64,000 bases of DNA. Source: Pilimelia anulata (GTDB taxonomy: Bacteria > Actinomycetota > Actinomycetes > Mycobacteriales > Micromonosporaceae). Numbering within the stretch: the stretch's first letter is position 1; each line of letters begins with the position of its first letter. Below the pieces are notes generated by a model that made no database searches, had not been told where the DNA came from, and worked only from the letters and a program-made list of their open reading frames with translations. The stretch lies in the NCBI RefSeq assembly GCF_014647895.1, contig NZ_BMQB01000004.1:186001-250000 (forward strand), read 5' to 3'. Made by a program: the position numbers and the translations under genes. Shown here in pieces: positions 43,945-54,226 of the stretch.

Positions 43945-44784
43945 GTGGCGGACGGACGGCTCGTACTGCTCGGCGCGCCGCTGGGCAACCCCGGCGACGC
44001 CTCGCCGCGGCTGCGCGCGGCGCTCGGCTCGGCGGCGATCGTCGCCGCCGAGGACACCCGCCGGCTGGCCCGGCTCGCCCGCGACCTGGACGTCGCGATC
44101 ACCGGACGGGTGGTCTCGTACTTCGACGGCAACGAGGCCCGCCGGGCCGCCGAGCTGGTCGCCGAGGTCGCCGCCGGGGCCGAGGTCGCGGTGATCACCG
44201 ACGCGGGGATGCCGAGCGTCTCCGACCCGGGGTACCGGCTGGTCCGGGCCGTGCTGGACGCCGGCCTGCCGGTCGCCGTCGTACCGGGGCGGCCGTCCGC
44301 GGTGACGACCGCGCTGGCGCTCTCGGGGCTGCCGTGCGACCGGTTCTGCTTCGAGGGGTTCCTGCCGCGGCGCGGCGGCGAGCGGCGGGCGCGGCTGGCC
44401 GAGCTGGCCGCCGAGCGGCGCACGATGGTGCTGTTCGAGGCGCCGCACCGGCTCGCGGCGGCGCTGGCGGACCTGGCGGCGGCGTTCGGCGGGGAGCGGC
44501 CGGCGGCGGTGTGCCGGGAGCTGACCAAGACGTACGAGGAGGTGCGGCGGGGGTCGCTCGGCGCGCTGGCGGGTGCGGTGGACGGCGAGCGGGTGCGGGG
44601 GGAGATCACGCTCGTGGTGGCGGGGGCGCCGGAGCGGGTCGTCGCGCTGTCGGCGGGTGAGCTGCGGGCGGCTGTCGAACAGCGGGTGGCGGGCGGGGCC
44701 AGCCGGCGGGACGCCATCGCCGCCGTGGCGGCGGAGACGGGCGTACCCCGGCGGGAGGTGTACGCGGCGGCCGTGGGCGGCTGA
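43945..44784 (+). CDS. rsmI: 16S rRNA (cytidine-1402 2'-O)-methyltransferase
   Basis: 279 residues. LVLLGAPLGNPGDASPRLRA at the N-terminus, AAEDTRRLARL, ITDAGMPSVSDPGYRL and FEGFLPRRGGERRARL are RsmI signatures of the tetrapyrrole-methylase fold. It methylates the 2'-OH of C1402 in 16S rRNA. GTG start follows GGGAGG. It is divergent from pmt. The unusually long hairpin at 44880-44959 follows it. Confidence 0.93.
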   Translation: MADGRLVLLGAPLGNPGDASPRLRAALGSAAIVAAEDTRRLARLARDLDVAITGRVVSYFDGNEARRAAELVAEVAAGAEVAVITDAGMPSVSDPGYRLVRAVLDAGLPVAVVPGRPSAVTTALALSGLPCDRFCFEGFLPRRGGERRARLAELAAERRTMVLFEAPHRLAAALADLAAAFGGERPAAVCRELTKTYEEVRRGSLGALAGAVDGERVRGEITLVVAGAPERVVALSAGELRAAVEQRVAGGASRRDAIAAVAAETGVPRREVYAAAVGG

Positions 44785-44879
44785 CACCGCGACCGTGATC
44801 GGCTTCGTCCGGCCGGCGTCCGTCGGTGGCTCGGCGTCGTGGGGTGGCGTTGGCGTTGGGTTCGTCGGTGGTTGCGGTG

Positions 44880-44959
44880 GGGGTCGGGAGGGGGCGGGTG
44901 CCCCGGCAGGGGCGGTCGGGCTTGATCCCCTGCCGGGGCACCCGCCCCCTCCCGACCCC
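44880..44959. terminator. 33-bp perfect inverted repeat, bidirectional terminator
   Basis: Arms at 44880-44912 and 44927-44959 are perfectly complementary over 33 bases, with a 14-base loop. It lies between rsmI (plus, ends 44784) and a convergent gene (minus, ends 45006). The left arm is also G-rich with four G-runs. This is far longer than needed for termination. Confidence 0.8.
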
Positions 44960-45005
44960 GCTGGTCGTCGTGGTCGCGGGCGTTGCTGTCTCCGGTTGTC
45001 CCCTC

Positions 45006-46205
45006 TTACCAGTGGGTGAGCGTGAAGGCTGCCAGGAGGGCCAGGGGGCCCAGGAGGCAGGTCAGGCGGGCGCGGCGGCGGTGCTGCGGGTCCGGCAGGC
45101 GGTGGACGCCCGTGGCGCGGGCGATCGCCACGCCGCAGAGCAGGGTCGCCAGGGCGCCGGCCAGCCAGCGCAGGTGCAGGGTCAGCGTGTCGCCGGCGTA
45201 CGCGAGGCGGCTGTCGTCGGCCGGCATGCGCGCCCGGACCGCGGTGCCCGCCGCGCGCTGGGTCTCCGGTACGCCCAGCAGGGCCACCCGGTCGGCGGTG
45301 AAGTCGCCGTCGGCGGCGACGAAGCTGGCCGTGCAGCGCAGGCCGAGGCTGCTGCCGGCGCAGCCGGTGATCGTGGCCGTACCGGTCGTCCCGCCCCCGC
45401 TGGCCAGGACGAACGGTCCGGCCGCGACCCAGCCGAAGAACGCGGCCAGCAGCGCGAGCGGGACCAGGGCGGCGAGCCCGGCCGCGGCGCTGCGCGGCGG
45501 GCGCGCCGGCCGGGGTCGGCCGGCGGCGGGGCCGCCGTGCCGGCCGCGGTGCGGCACCCGCCAGCCGGGGTCGGCGTCGCCGGCGCGCGGCGCGGGCGCC
45601 ACGGCGGGCGGCTCGGGCACCGGCGGCGGCTCGCCGCCGTGCCACCAGGCGTCGTCGCCGTCCAGCCCGGCCCACGGGCCGGCCGGCTGCGCCGGGGTGC
45701 GGTGGTACGCGGCGTCCGGCGCGGCCTCGGCGACGGCGTGCCGCCCGCTCCGCCCCGCCGCACCCTCGCCGGCCCCGTCGTCGGGGCCGTGCGCGCCGGC
45801 GTCGCCCGCCGCGGGGTCGCCCACGGGCCCCTCCGCGCCGAGCCCGCCCGCGCCGAGCCCGTCCGTGCCGAGTCCGTCCGTGCTGAGTCCGCCCGTGCCG
45901 AGCCTGTCCGCGCCGAGCCCGTCCGTGCTGTGTCCGTGCGTGCTGTGTCCGTGCGTGCTGTGTCCGTCCGTGCCGAGCCCGTCCGGCCCGGGGGCGGGTG
46001 GGTCCGGGGCGAGGGTGCTCGGGAGGGGTGCGGGCGGATGGTCGGGCCGGACGGTGGCGGGGTCGGGTGGCGGCGCGCCGGCGGGCGGACCGTCCGGCGC
46101 GGGGGCCGCCGCGGCGGTCGCGCCGCCGCCCGGCGCGGGCGCGCCGATCGCCCCCGGCCCGCTCGAACCGGGCGTTTTCCCTGCGTGCGGTCTTGATCTG
46201 CGCAT
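45006..46205 (-). CDS. Membrane protein with pentapeptide-like low-complexity N-terminal region
   Basis: 399 residues from ATG 46205. Residues 1-200 are Pro/Gly/Ala/Asp-rich and include a period-5 stretch of [15 protein letters not shown] units (about residues 70-125). One membrane helix near 245-270 ([21 protein letters not shown]), an outside domain with two Cys ([17 protein letters not shown]), then two more helices near the end ([29 protein letters not shown]). No known family. It is divergent from metG with a 91 bp gap. Confidence 0.7.
   Translation of the reverse strand: MRRSRPHAGKTPGSSGPGAIGAPAPGGGATAAAAPAPDGPPAGAPPPDPATVRPDHPPAPLPSTLAPDPPAPGPDGLGTDGHSTHGHSTHGHSTDGLGADRLGTGGLSTDGLGTDGLGAGGLGAEGPVGDPAAGDAGAHGPDDGAGEGAAGRSGRHAVAEAAPDAAYHRTPAQPAGPWAGLDGDDAWWHGGEPPPVPEPPAVAPAPRAGDADPGWRVPHRGRHGGPAAGRPRPARPPRSAAAGLAALVPLALLAAFFGWVAAGPFVLASGGGTTGTATITGCAGSSLGLRCTASFVAADGDFTADRVALLGVPETQRAAGTAVRARMPADDSRLAYAGDTLTLHLRWLAGALATLLCGVAIARATGVHRLPDPQHRRRARLTCLLGPLALLAAFTLTHW
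45835..45990 (-). repeat. 15-bp period tandem repeats in the coding region
   Basis: Units close to GCCGAGCCCGTCCGT (plus strand) repeat about ten times, with variation such as GCTGTGTCCGTGCGT. They encode five-residue units in the 45006-46205 gene. Such repeats can change copy number by slippage. Confidence 0.6.
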
Positions 46206-46296
46206 GGTTCCGATTGCACTACGCCCGGGCGGGCCGGTGCGGGACGTGCGGGCGCGTGTCGGCGCCCGGCCCGGCCCTGCACTACGCTGGACAGTC

Positions 46297-48075
46297 ATGA
46301 GCAGTGTTCTCGCCGCGGTGGCCTGGCCGTACGCCAACGGGCCCCGGCACATCGGACATGTCTCCGGCTTCGGGGTGCCCTCCGACGTGTTCAGCCGGTA
46401 CATGCGGATGGCCGGGCACGACGTGCTCATGGTCTCCGGCACGGACGAGCACGGCACCCCGATCACGGTGCAGGCCGACGCCGAGGGCCTGACCCCGCAG
46501 CAGCTCGTGGACAAGTACCACCGGGTCATCGCCGGCGACCTGGTCGCGCTGGGCCTGTCGTACGACCTGTACACGCGCACCACCACGGGCAACCACGCGG
46601 CGGTCGTGCAGGAGCTGTTCGAGACGCTGGACCGCAACGGCTACATCGTCGCCAAGACCGCCATGGGCGCGATCTCGCCGTCGACCGGGCGCACCCTGCC
46701 CGACCGGTACATCGAGGGCACCTGCCCGATCTGCGGCGCGGCGGGCGCCCGCGGCGACCAGTGCGACACCTGCGGCAACCAGCTCGACCCGGCCGACCTG
46801 ATCGACCCGCGCTCGCGGATCAACGGCGAGGTGCCGGAGTTCCGCGAGACCGAGCACCTGTTCCTGGACCTGTCGGCGTTCGCCGACGCGCTGCACTCCT
46901 GGCTGGACAGCCGGGAGGGCTGGCGGCCCAACGTCCTGCGCTTCTCGCAGAACCTGGTGGCCGACCTGCGCCCGCGGGCGATCACCCGGGACCTGGACTG
47001 GGGCGTGCCGATCCCGCGCGACGGCTGGGGCACCAAGCGGTTCTACGTCTGGTTCGACGCGGTGATCGGGTACCTGTCGGCGTCGGTCGAGTGGGCCCGC
47101 CGCTCCGGCGAGCCGGACGCCTGGCAGCGGTTCTGGAAGGACAAGGCGCGGGCGTACTACTTCCTCGGCAAGGACAACATCGTCTTCCACTCGCTGATCT
47201 GGCCGTCGATCCTGTTCGGGTACGACGGCCGGGGCGCCCGCGGCGGCGAGCCGGGGGAGCGCGGTGAGCTGAACCTGCCCACCGAGGTGGTCTCCAGCGA
47301 GTTCCTGACGATGGAGGGGCGCAAGTTCTCCTCGTCCCGCCGGGTGGTCATCTACGTGCGCGACTTCCTGGAGCGGTACGACGCCGACGCGCTGCGCTAC
47401 TTCATCGCCGTCGCCGGTCCGGAGACGACGGACACCGACTTCACCTGGTCGGAGTTCGTCCGCCGCAACAACGACGAATTGGTGGCGGGCTGGGGCAACC
47501 TGGTCAACCGGTCGATCGCCATGGCGGCGAAGAACTTCGGCGCGATCCCGCCGGTCGACGACGCCGGCCTCACCCCGGCGGACGAGGCGCTGCTCGCCGC
47601 GGCCCGGGCCGGCTTCGGCACGGTCGGCGACCTGATCGCCGCGCACCGGCAGAAGCAGGCGATCGGCGAGGCGATGCGGGTGGTGGCCGAGGCCAACCGG
47701 TACCTGTCCGACCAGGCCCCCTGGCAGCTCAAGGACCCGGCCGACAAGCCACGGATGGGCACGATCCTGCACGTCGCCCTGCAGGTGGTCAGCGACGCGA
47801 ACACCCTGCTCACGCCGTTCCTGCCGCACGCCGCGCAGCAGATCCACGAGGCGCTCGGCGGCACCGGCGTGCACGCGCCGCTGCCGGAGCTGGTCGACGT
47901 GGACGACCTCGACGGCGGCCCCGGCTACCCGGTGATCACCGGCGACTACGGCGTCGGCACCCGCTGGGGGTCGGTGCCGCTGCCGGCGGGCCGGGCGCTC
48001 GCCGCGCCGACGCCGGTGTTCCGCAAGCTGGACCCGTCCGTGGTCGAGGAGGAGCTGGCCCGCCTCGGCGGCTGA
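46297..48075 (+). CDS. metG: Methionyl-tRNA synthetase
   Basis: 592 residues. The class I signature HIGH is at about residue 22 ([10 protein letters not shown]). The zinc knuckle CPIC...CDTC lies at about 148-166, and the KMSKS-equivalent loop reads KFSSS, which is normal for actinobacterial MetG. The anticodon-binding alpha bundle follows. The C-terminal tRNA-binding extension of some bacteria is absent. ATG 46297 begins [15 protein letters not shown] as expected. It heads the metG...tatD-ksgA-ispE region. Confidence 0.94.
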   Translation: MSSVLAAVAWPYANGPRHIGHVSGFGVPSDVFSRYMRMAGHDVLMVSGTDEHGTPITVQADAEGLTPQQLVDKYHRVIAGDLVALGLSYDLYTRTTTGNHAAVVQELFETLDRNGYIVAKTAMGAISPSTGRTLPDRYIEGTCPICGAAGARGDQCDTCGNQLDPADLIDPRSRINGEVPEFRETEHLFLDLSAFADALHSWLDSREGWRPNVLRFSQNLVADLRPRAITRDLDWGVPIPRDGWGTKRFYVWFDAVIGYLSASVEWARRSGEPDAWQRFWKDKARAYYFLGKDNIVFHSLIWPSILFGYDGRGARGGEPGERGELNLPTEVVSSEFLTMEGRKFSSSRRVVIYVRDFLERYDADALRYFIAVAGPETTDTDFTWSEFVRRNNDELVAGWGNLVNRSIAMAAKNFGAIPPVDDAGLTPADEALLAAARAGFGTVGDLIAAHRQKQAIGEAMRVVAEANRYLSDQAPWQLKDPADKPRMGTILHVALQVVSDANTLLTPFLPHAAQQIHEALGGTGVHAPLPELVDVDDLDGGPGYPVITGDYGVGTRWGSVPLPAGRALAAPTPVFRKLDPSVVEEELARLGG

Positions 48076-48218
48076 CCGCGCCGACCGGCCAGCCCCGCCT
48101 CGGCCGTCCGGCCGACCACCTGGCCGGCGGGTATGCCCGTCGATATGATCCGCGCCTGACCATGTTCGTGGCCGGCGCGACCACCCCGCGCGCGCCGGCC
48201 GGCACCCGGGGACGGCGA

Positions 48219-50663
48219 ATGCGGCGTTTCACGCACTGGCGGCTCATGCTGGCCGGGCTGCTGGCCCTGCTGGCGGTCGTCGCCGGACCGGTCGGCTCGG
48301 CCGTGGCCGCGGCGGACCCCGGCACCCTGGCGGTCACCCTGCTGGACACCGACGGCAGCCCGCTGCGGCTGGCCGAGGTGCGGGTGTTCGACGAGCAGGG
48401 CCGCACGCCGCTGTTCGAGGGCAACACCGACGACGCCGGCCGGATCGCGTTCGCCGACGTGGACCCCGGCAAGTACACGGTGTTCTGCCGGATCGAGGGC
48501 CTGAAGATGTGGGCCGAGTCCACCGAGCTGCTGGAACGGGCCACGGTGTACGAGGTGCGGGCCGGCGCGACGACGGAGGTCCGACCGCGGCTGCTGCCGC
48601 ACGCGCGGATCGCCGGCGTGCTCACCGACGCCGACGGCGGCGTCTCCTGGGGCGAGATGACGGCGCACCCGGTCGGCCGGTTCGGCGCCCGGGTCACCGA
48701 GGTCACCGACGGCGACGGCCGGGCCGCGGTCCGGGTGGCGCCGGGGACGTACCGGGTGGAGTTCGCCGCCGACGGCATCAGCCAGTGGGTGCCCGGCCGG
48801 CCGAGCGCCGAGGGCGCCACCGAGCTGACCGTGGCCGCCGGCGACCGGATCACCCTCACCGAGTCGCTGCCGGAGACCGGCCGGGTGCACGGGGTGATCA
48901 CCGACGCGGCCGGCGAGCCGGTGCTGGGCGCGACCGTCCGGCTGCACGTGGGCGAGTTCGAGGCGCACCGGGAGCGGACGAACCGGCGCGGCGAGTTCAC
49001 CCTGGCCCGGGTGCGGGCCGGCGCGTACACGGTGTCGGTGCTGTCGCCGCGCGGCTCGATGCAGTGGCTGCCGGGCACGGGCGACCCGGCCGGGGCGAAG
49101 CCGATCACCGTCGGCCGGGACGCCGACGTCGAGGTCAACGAGAAGCTGCTGCCGACCGGCGCGATCGAGGGCGTGCTGTCCGGCAAGGACGGGCAGCCCA
49201 CCTCGCACGGCTGGGTGTTCGCCAAGCCGGTCCCGGACAACGGCTCCGAGGTCATCCTGAGCGCCACCCCGGACCGGCAGGGCCGGTACCGGATGGACGG
49301 GCTGGCCGCCGGCCGGTACCGGATCGGCTTCGAGATCGACGGCCGCCGGCAGTACCTCGGCGGCAAGGGCTCCGCGCCGAACAGCGAGCCGATCACGCTG
49401 GCCGGCGGCGAGGTGCGCAAGCTGGACGAGCGGGCCGCCACCGGCCAGCGGGTCACGCTGACCGCCAACGACGAGGAGACCGGCACCCCGCTGACCGTGT
49501 TCTGCGCGGTGCTGATCGGCCCGGACGCCGAGCGGCTGCCCGACTCCGACGCCGGCAAGTACCCGCGCGGCTGTACCGACAGCGGCTCGCTGGTCCTGCC
49601 GGACGTGCTGCCCGGCCGGTACGAGGCGACCGTGCGCACCCCGAACGGCAGCGGCCACCTGCCCACCACCGACCGGGTCGCCGTACCCGCCGACGGGCCG
49701 GCCGAGGCCGGCTTCCTGCTGGACCGCGGCGGCAGCGTCACCGTGCAGGTCGGCGCCCGGCCGACCGACTCGCGCCGCCGCCCGCGCCCGCGCGCCCGGC
49801 CGGTCGGCGACGTCACCGTCCACCTCGTCCCGACCCGGCCGGGCCTGCCGGCGCTCGACCCGGCGAGCACCGACGCCGGCGGGGCGGCCACGTTCGCCGC
49901 GGTACCCAAGGGCACGTACCGGATGTTCGTCGAGCCGCGCGGCAACGGCCTGGGCCGGCAGTGGGTCGGCGCGGCCGGCGGCGTCGGCCGGGAGGCCGAG
50001 GCCGCCCCGATCGTGGTCAAGTCCGGCAAGCCCACGGCGGCGCCGCCGGTGCTGCTCGACCCGGCCGGCCTGATCACCGGGCTGGTCACGTCCGGGCCGT
50101 CCGGGCGGCCGATGATGGCCGAGGTGTCCTGGCTCGCCCCGCGCGCGGGGCTCGACCCGCCGGCCGCGATCACCGACGTCGGCGGGCGCTTCCTGGCCGG
50201 GGGCTTCGGGCCGTACGACTGGCCGCTGCGCTTCACCACCGGCGCGTTCCCGAGCCAGTGGTCCGGCCGCGCGGTCACGGCCGCCGAGGCGCAGACCGTC
50301 CGGGTGCTGGCCAAGCAGACGGTCGCCCTGGACGCGTCGCTGACCCGCGGCGTCGACCTGACCGGCACGATCGGCGGGCAGTGGCGCGCGGGCACGGTCG
50401 CCGTCCTCGGCCCGGACGGCGCCGAGCTGGCCGAGGCGGAGGTGGACCAGCTCACCCGCCGGTACCGGCTGCCGGTGCTCGCCGGCCGGACGGTGCGGCT
50501 GCGGTACGAGTTCAGCACGATCGCCGGGCCGCGCCGCGGCTGGTACGACAACGGCGAGGTGTACGACGCGGCCAAGGACATCCACGTGCCGGCCGGCTCG
50601 ACCGGGGCGGTCGTCGACTTCGCCCTGGCGCCGGTGCAGCGCGGGACGCCGCGACGGCGCTGA
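48219..50663 (+). CDS. Secreted protein with repeated carboxypeptidase-regulatory-like beta-sandwich domains
   Basis: 814 residues from ATG 48219 (GGGGA upstream; ATG 48162 lacks one). A signal peptide (FTHWRLMLAGLLALLAVVAG...AVAA) is followed by at least seven repeats of about 85-100 residues with patterns such as VHGVITDAAGEPVLGATVRL and GEFTLARVRAGAYTVSVL, the CarboxypepD_reg or prealbumin-like fold. No peptidase domain, sortase signal or C-terminal anchor is visible, so it is probably a free adhesive or structural cell-surface protein. It lies between metG and tatD, where it is not usual. Confidence 0.8.
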   Translation: MRRFTHWRLMLAGLLALLAVVAGPVGSAVAAADPGTLAVTLLDTDGSPLRLAEVRVFDEQGRTPLFEGNTDDAGRIAFADVDPGKYTVFCRIEGLKMWAESTELLERATVYEVRAGATTEVRPRLLPHARIAGVLTDADGGVSWGEMTAHPVGRFGARVTEVTDGDGRAAVRVAPGTYRVEFAADGISQWVPGRPSAEGATELTVAAGDRITLTESLPETGRVHGVITDAAGEPVLGATVRLHVGEFEAHRERTNRRGEFTLARVRAGAYTVSVLSPRGSMQWLPGTGDPAGAKPITVGRDADVEVNEKLLPTGAIEGVLSGKDGQPTSHGWVFAKPVPDNGSEVILSATPDRQGRYRMDGLAAGRYRIGFEIDGRRQYLGGKGSAPNSEPITLAGGEVRKLDERAATGQRVTLTANDEETGTPLTVFCAVLIGPDAERLPDSDAGKYPRGCTDSGSLVLPDVLPGRYEATVRTPNGSGHLPTTDRVAVPADGPAEAGFLLDRGGSVTVQVGARPTDSRRRPRPRARPVGDVTVHLVPTRPGLPALDPASTDAGGAATFAAVPKGTYRMFVEPRGNGLGRQWVGAAGGVGREAEAAPIVVKSGKPTAAPPVLLDPAGLITGLVTSGPSGRPMMAEVSWLAPRAGLDPPAAITDVGGRFLAGGFGPYDWPLRFTTGAFPSQWSGRAVTAAEAQTVRVLAKQTVALDASLTRGVDLTGTIGGQWRAGTVAVLGPDGAELAEAEVDQLTRRYRLPVLAGRTVRLRYEFSTIAGPRRGWYDNGEVYDAAKDIHVPAGSTGAVVDFALAPVQRGTPRRR

Positions 50664-50742
50664 CGCCGCCGCGGCCCCGCTGCCGGCCCGCCGGTGGCGG
50701 GCGCGGGCCGGCGGCCGCCGCCGTCCGGTGGCGGCGGCCCGA

Positions 50743-51972
50743 CTACAGCTCGTACGGCTGGTCGACCGTCACGCAGTCGGCCAGCTCGTTCGCGGGCGCC
50801 CACGCCTCGAACACGCCGCGCTCGTGGCACTGCGCGCCGATCGCCACCACCGCGTCGGTGTCCGGCCGGCACAGCCGCAGCCGCACCCAGGCCCCCTCGA
50901 CGCTGACCACGCTGCACCGCGCCCCGCGCCAGGTCGCGTACCGGGTGCGCCGGGCCAGCGACTCGACCGGGTACCGCGCCGCCCGGGACATCGCCAGCAC
51001 CCGGAACTCCTCCGGCGGGTCGGCGACGGTGTCGTACTCGGCGCCGCGGTACCGGCCGATCAGCCGGCTGGTGCCGCGGTCGTTGCCGGGCACCGGCAGG
51101 TACTCCTGGTCGCCGGCCGGGCCCAGCCCGGCCAGCAGGTGCCGGTACGCCGGCCCGGCCATCCGCAGCCAGCCGCGCTGCTCCGGCTGGTACGTGAACA
51201 GCACCACCTCGGTGCCGTCGCCGGGGTACGCGATCAGCGCGGTGTTCGCCGGCAGCGGGATGTCGGTCAGGTCCGTCGTGACGAACTCCGGGATCACGTG
51301 CTGCGAGCTGGGCGTGAACCCGGTGCCGAGGACCGGCGCGCCGACCCGGTACCCGGCCGGCATGCCGACCAGGCCGGGGTGCGCGGCGGCGGTCGGGATC
51401 TCGTAGTCGGCCGGGTCGACGGCCCGCCAGCGCAGCGCGTACGTGACGTCGGTCCGGTCCCGGTGGCTGTCCGCGTCGGTGCGCAGGATCCGCAGGTCGG
51501 TGCCTGTGCGCAGGTGCGCGACGTCCCACTCGCGGTGGCAGAAGCCGGCCGGCAGCCAGCCCTTCAGGTAGCCGTTGAGCTGCCGTACCGACAGCACCTT
51601 GATCATGCGGGTGCCGCGGCGGATCGCGGCGGTGCGGCGGATCGCGGCCAGCTCGGGCACCGGTTCGGGGGTCGGGGTCTGGCTCAGCCGGTGGAAGTCC
51701 GCCCAGGTCCGGCTGCGGCTCAGCGGCACCATCAGTGGCGTCTCACCGCCGCTGAGAGGTCCGCTCTCCATGGTCACCTCGGTGGCGTGGACGATCAGGC
51801 GCCACGCCGCGTCGCCGCGCGTGGACGGCGTGAATCCGGGCTCCGCGCGCTCGCTGAGCAGTTCGTACGCGGCGCCCCGGGCGATCTCGTTCGCGGCGTA
51901 GCTCGCGCCGCGGAAGGTGACCCGCACGTCCGCGACGAGCGCGGTGGTGACCGGGTCGGCCGGGTTCAACAC
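50743..51972 (-). CDS. Unknown 409-residue protein, possibly two-domain
   Basis: From GTG 51972; the frame is open to 52023. The N-terminal 100 residues include FRGASYAANEIARGAAYELL and a strand-rich part. The remainder has PAGFCHREWDVAHLRTGTDL, VGMPAGYRVGAPVLGTGFTP and VVLFTYQPEQRGWLRMAGPA, suggesting beta structure; the end contains three Cys. No signal peptide or membrane helix is seen, and I do not recognise a family. It is convergent with the secreted repeat protein and divergent from tatD. Confidence 0.6.
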   Translation of the reverse strand: MLNPADPVTTALVADVRVTFRGASYAANEIARGAAYELLSERAEPGFTPSTRGDAAWRLIVHATEVTMESGPLSGGETPLMVPLSRSRTWADFHRLSQTPTPEPVPELAAIRRTAAIRRGTRMIKVLSVRQLNGYLKGWLPAGFCHREWDVAHLRTGTDLRILRTDADSHRDRTDVTYALRWRAVDPADYEIPTAAAHPGLVGMPAGYRVGAPVLGTGFTPSSQHVIPEFVTTDLTDIPLPANTALIAYPGDGTEVVLFTYQPEQRGWLRMAGPAYRHLLAGLGPAGDQEYLPVPGNDRGTSRLIGRYRGAEYDTVADPPEEFRVLAMSRAARYPVESLARRTRYATWRGARCSVVSVEGAWVRLRLCRPDTDAVVAIGAQCHERGVFEAWAPANELADCVTVDQPYEL

Positions 51973-52125
51973 GAAGGGGACCCTAACCCCGGCAAGGGGC
52001 CTTCGGGTGAACAGCGCGTGCACGCTGCGGGCAGGGCGGGGCCGCCCCCACCGATCGAGGGTGACGAATCGGGACGATCGATCCTGCCGACTTCTTGATC
52101 AACTCGATCGGTGATGCTGGGGGTG

Positions 52126-53130
52126 ATGACCGACGCGACGACGACCACGAGCAAGCGGGCCCGGGCCGCCCGGCGGGCGGGCGAGTACCCGCCGGCGCCG
52201 GAGCCGCTGCCGGTGCCCGTACCGGACAGCCACACCCACCTCGACCTGACGGTCGCCGAGCCGGCGTTCGCCACCCTGCCGGCGGCGGGCGCGGCCCGCC
52301 CGCCGCGCGACCCGGCCGGCGCGCCGCCCGCCCACGGCGGGCCGGCCGGGGATACCGCCGGTCCGGGTGACGGCGACCCCGCCGCGATCGCACCCGACGA
52401 CCCCCGGCTGCGGGCCGCCATCGACCTCGCCGCCGCCGTCGGCGTGGACCGGCTCGTCCAGGTCGGCGTGGACGTGCCGTCCTCGCGCTGGGGCGTGGCC
52501 GTCGCCGACGCCCACCCCGAGGTCGTCGCCACCGTCGCCCTGCACCCCAACGACGCCCCGCGCCTGCCCGACCTGGACGCCGCGCTGCGCGACATCGAGG
52601 CGCTCGCCGCCCACCCGCGGGTGCGCGGCATCGGCGAGACCGGCCTGGACCGGTTCCGGACCGGCGACGACGGCCGGGCCGCGCAGGAGGAGAGCTTCCG
52701 CGCGCACATCGGCTTCGCCAAGCGGTACGGCAAGCCGCTGGTCATCCACGACCGGGACGCCCACGCCGACGTGCTGCGCGTCCTCGACGCCGAGGGCGCC
52801 CCGGACACCGTCGTGCTGCACTGCTTCTCCGGCGACGCCGACTTCGCCCGGGCCTGCGTGGACCGCGGGTACGTGCTCAGCTTCGCCGGCACGCTCACCT
52901 TCGGCAGCGCCGCCGACCTGCGCGCCGCCGCCGCGCTCACCCCGGCCGACCAGTTGCTCGTCGAGACCGACGCGCCGTTCCTCACCCCGGCCCCGCACCG
53001 GGGGCGGCCGAACGCGTCGTACCTGGTCCCGCTGACCGTCCGGTTCCTGGCCGAGCTGCGCGGCGCCGACCCCGCCGAGCTGTGCGCCGCGCTCGCCGCC
53101 ACCGGCGCCCGGGTGTTCGGCCCGTGGTGA
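52126..53130 (+). CDS. tatD: TatD family deoxyribonuclease
   Basis: 334 residues from ATG 52126, preceded by GGGGGTG. The metal-binding SHTHLD motif is at about residues 32-38, [14 protein letters not shown] gives the HPN motif, [11 protein letters not shown] and [10 protein letters not shown] follow, and [13 protein letters not shown] closes the site. Between SHTHLD and the first helix there is an extra, roughly 50-residue Pro/Ala/Gly-rich insertion that is not usual in TatD. The stop overlaps the ksgA start by GTGA. Confidence 0.9.
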   Translation: MTDATTTTSKRARAARRAGEYPPAPEPLPVPVPDSHTHLDLTVAEPAFATLPAAGAARPPRDPAGAPPAHGGPAGDTAGPGDGDPAAIAPDDPRLRAAIDLAAAVGVDRLVQVGVDVPSSRWGVAVADAHPEVVATVALHPNDAPRLPDLDAALRDIEALAAHPRVRGIGETGLDRFRTGDDGRAAQEESFRAHIGFAKRYGKPLVIHDRDAHADVLRVLDAEGAPDTVVLHCFSGDADFARACVDRGYVLSFAGTLTFGSAADLRAAAALTPADQLLVETDAPFLTPAPHRGRPNASYLVPLTVRFLAELRGADPAELCAALAATGARVFGPW

Positions 53131-53975
53131 ACCTGCTCGGCCCGGCCGAGGTGCGCCGGCTGGCCGCCCGGCTCGGCGTCACCCCGACGAAGAAGCTCGG
53201 GCAGAACTTCGTGCACGACGCGAACACCGTCCGCCGGATCGCCGCCGCCGCCGACCTCGCCCCGGACGACGTGGTGGTCGAGGTCGGGCCCGGCCTGGGC
53301 TCGCTGACGCTGGCGCTGCTGCCGGGGGTCGCGCACGTGCACGCCGTCGAGCTGGACCCGGCGCTGGCCGCCGCGCTGCCCGGCACGGTCGCCGACATGG
53401 CCGGGCCCGACGCGGCCGCCCGGCTGACCGTCCGGCACGCCGACGCGCTGCGGATCGGCGCGGCCGACCTGGCCGGGCCGGCGCCGACGGCGCTGGTGGC
53501 GAACCTGCCGTACAACGTCGCGGTGCCCGTCGTGCTGCACCTGCTCGCCGCCCTGCCCGGCCTGCGGCACGGGCTGGTGATGGTGCAGAAGGAGGTCGCC
53601 GACCGGCTGACCGCGGGCCCGGGCTCCCGGGTGTACGGCGTGCCCAGCGTGAAGCTGGCCTGGTACGCCGCCGCCCGCCCGGCCGGTCGGGTGCCGCCGA
53701 GCGTGTTCTGGCCGGTACCCAACGTCGACTCCGGACTGGTCGCGTTCACCCGCCGGGAGCCGCCGCCGGGCGCCGACCGCGCGGCGGTCTTCGCGGTGGT
53801 CGACGCGGCCTTCGCGCAGCGGCGCAAGATGCTGCGGTCGGCGCTCGCCGGCTGGGCCGGCGGCGGGCCGGCCGCCGAGGCCGCGCTGACCGCCGCCGGG
53901 GTGCCGCCGACGGCCCGCGGCGAGCAGCTCACCGTCGCCGACTTCGCCGCCATCGCCGCCGCCCGGCACGGGTGA
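53127..53975 (+). CDS. ksgA: 16S rRNA dimethyladenosine transferase
   Basis: 282 residues. It dimethylates A1518 and A1519 of 16S r[13 protein letters not shown] (about 21-30), SAM-binding [10 protein letters not shown] (about 53-62) and the catalytic NLPYNVAVP (about 127-135) are all present. GTG 53127 overlaps the tatD stop by four bases, so rpfB, which lies here in many actinobacteria, is missing. Confidence 0.94.
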   Translation: MNLLGPAEVRRLAARLGVTPTKKLGQNFVHDANTVRRIAAAADLAPDDVVVEVGPGLGSLTLALLPGVAHVHAVELDPALAAALPGTVADMAGPDAAARLTVRHADALRIGAADLAGPAPTALVANLPYNVAVPVVLHLLAALPGLRHGLVMVQKEVADRLTAGPGSRVYGVPSVKLAWYAAARPAGRVPPSVFWPVPNVDSGLVAFTRREPPPGADRAAVFAVVDAAFAQRRKMLRSALAGWAGGGPAAEAALTAAGVPPTARGEQLTVADFAAIAAARHG

Positions 53976-54068
53976 AACCCCGCGCTCCCGCGGGACAACC
54001 GGCGCCCGGTGGGCCATGATCGACCCCGAGCCGCGCGGCGGTGGGCGGGTGCGCCGGGCGGGTACGCT

Positions 54069-54098
54069 GACCCCGGGCCCCGACCGCCGCCCGGGGTC
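54069..54098 (+). terminator. 10-bp perfect hairpin between ksgA and the ispE leader
   Basis: GACCCCGGGC (54069-54078) pairs with GCCCGGGGTC (54089-54098) around a 10-base loop, 93 bp after ksgA and 9 bp before a very strong GGAGGAGGAG. It may end ksgA transcripts or act as an attenuator for ispE. Confidence 0.4.
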
Positions 54099-54118
54099 GC
54101 CGAGCCGGAGGAGGAGCA

Positions 54119-54226
54119 TTGCGCGCTGACCGCGTACGTGGCGGGTCCGGTCGCGCTGCCCGCCCCCCGGCGTCGGATCCCCGCCCGCGGGGCGCCGCCG
54201 GCCGCCCGCCGGTCGCCGTCCCGTGA
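54119..54226 (+). CDS. Short leader ORF coupled to ispE
   Basis: 35 residues from TTG 54119, which follows the strongest Shine-Dalgarno of the neighbourhood (GGAGGAGGAG at 54107-54116). The peptide is Arg/Pro/Ala-rich and ends PPVAVP. Its TGA overlaps the GTG of ispE (GTGA at 54223-54226), while ispE has no ribosome-binding site of its own. This suggests ispE is translated by coupling. An unlisted alternative is that the site is a chance purine tract. Confidence 0.45.
   Translation: MRADRVRGGSGRAARPPASDPRPRGAAGRPPVAVP

Noticed and set aside
46297..48075. Apparent loss of KMSKS in MetG
   Set aside because: KFSSS is the usual form of this loop in actinobacterial MetG.
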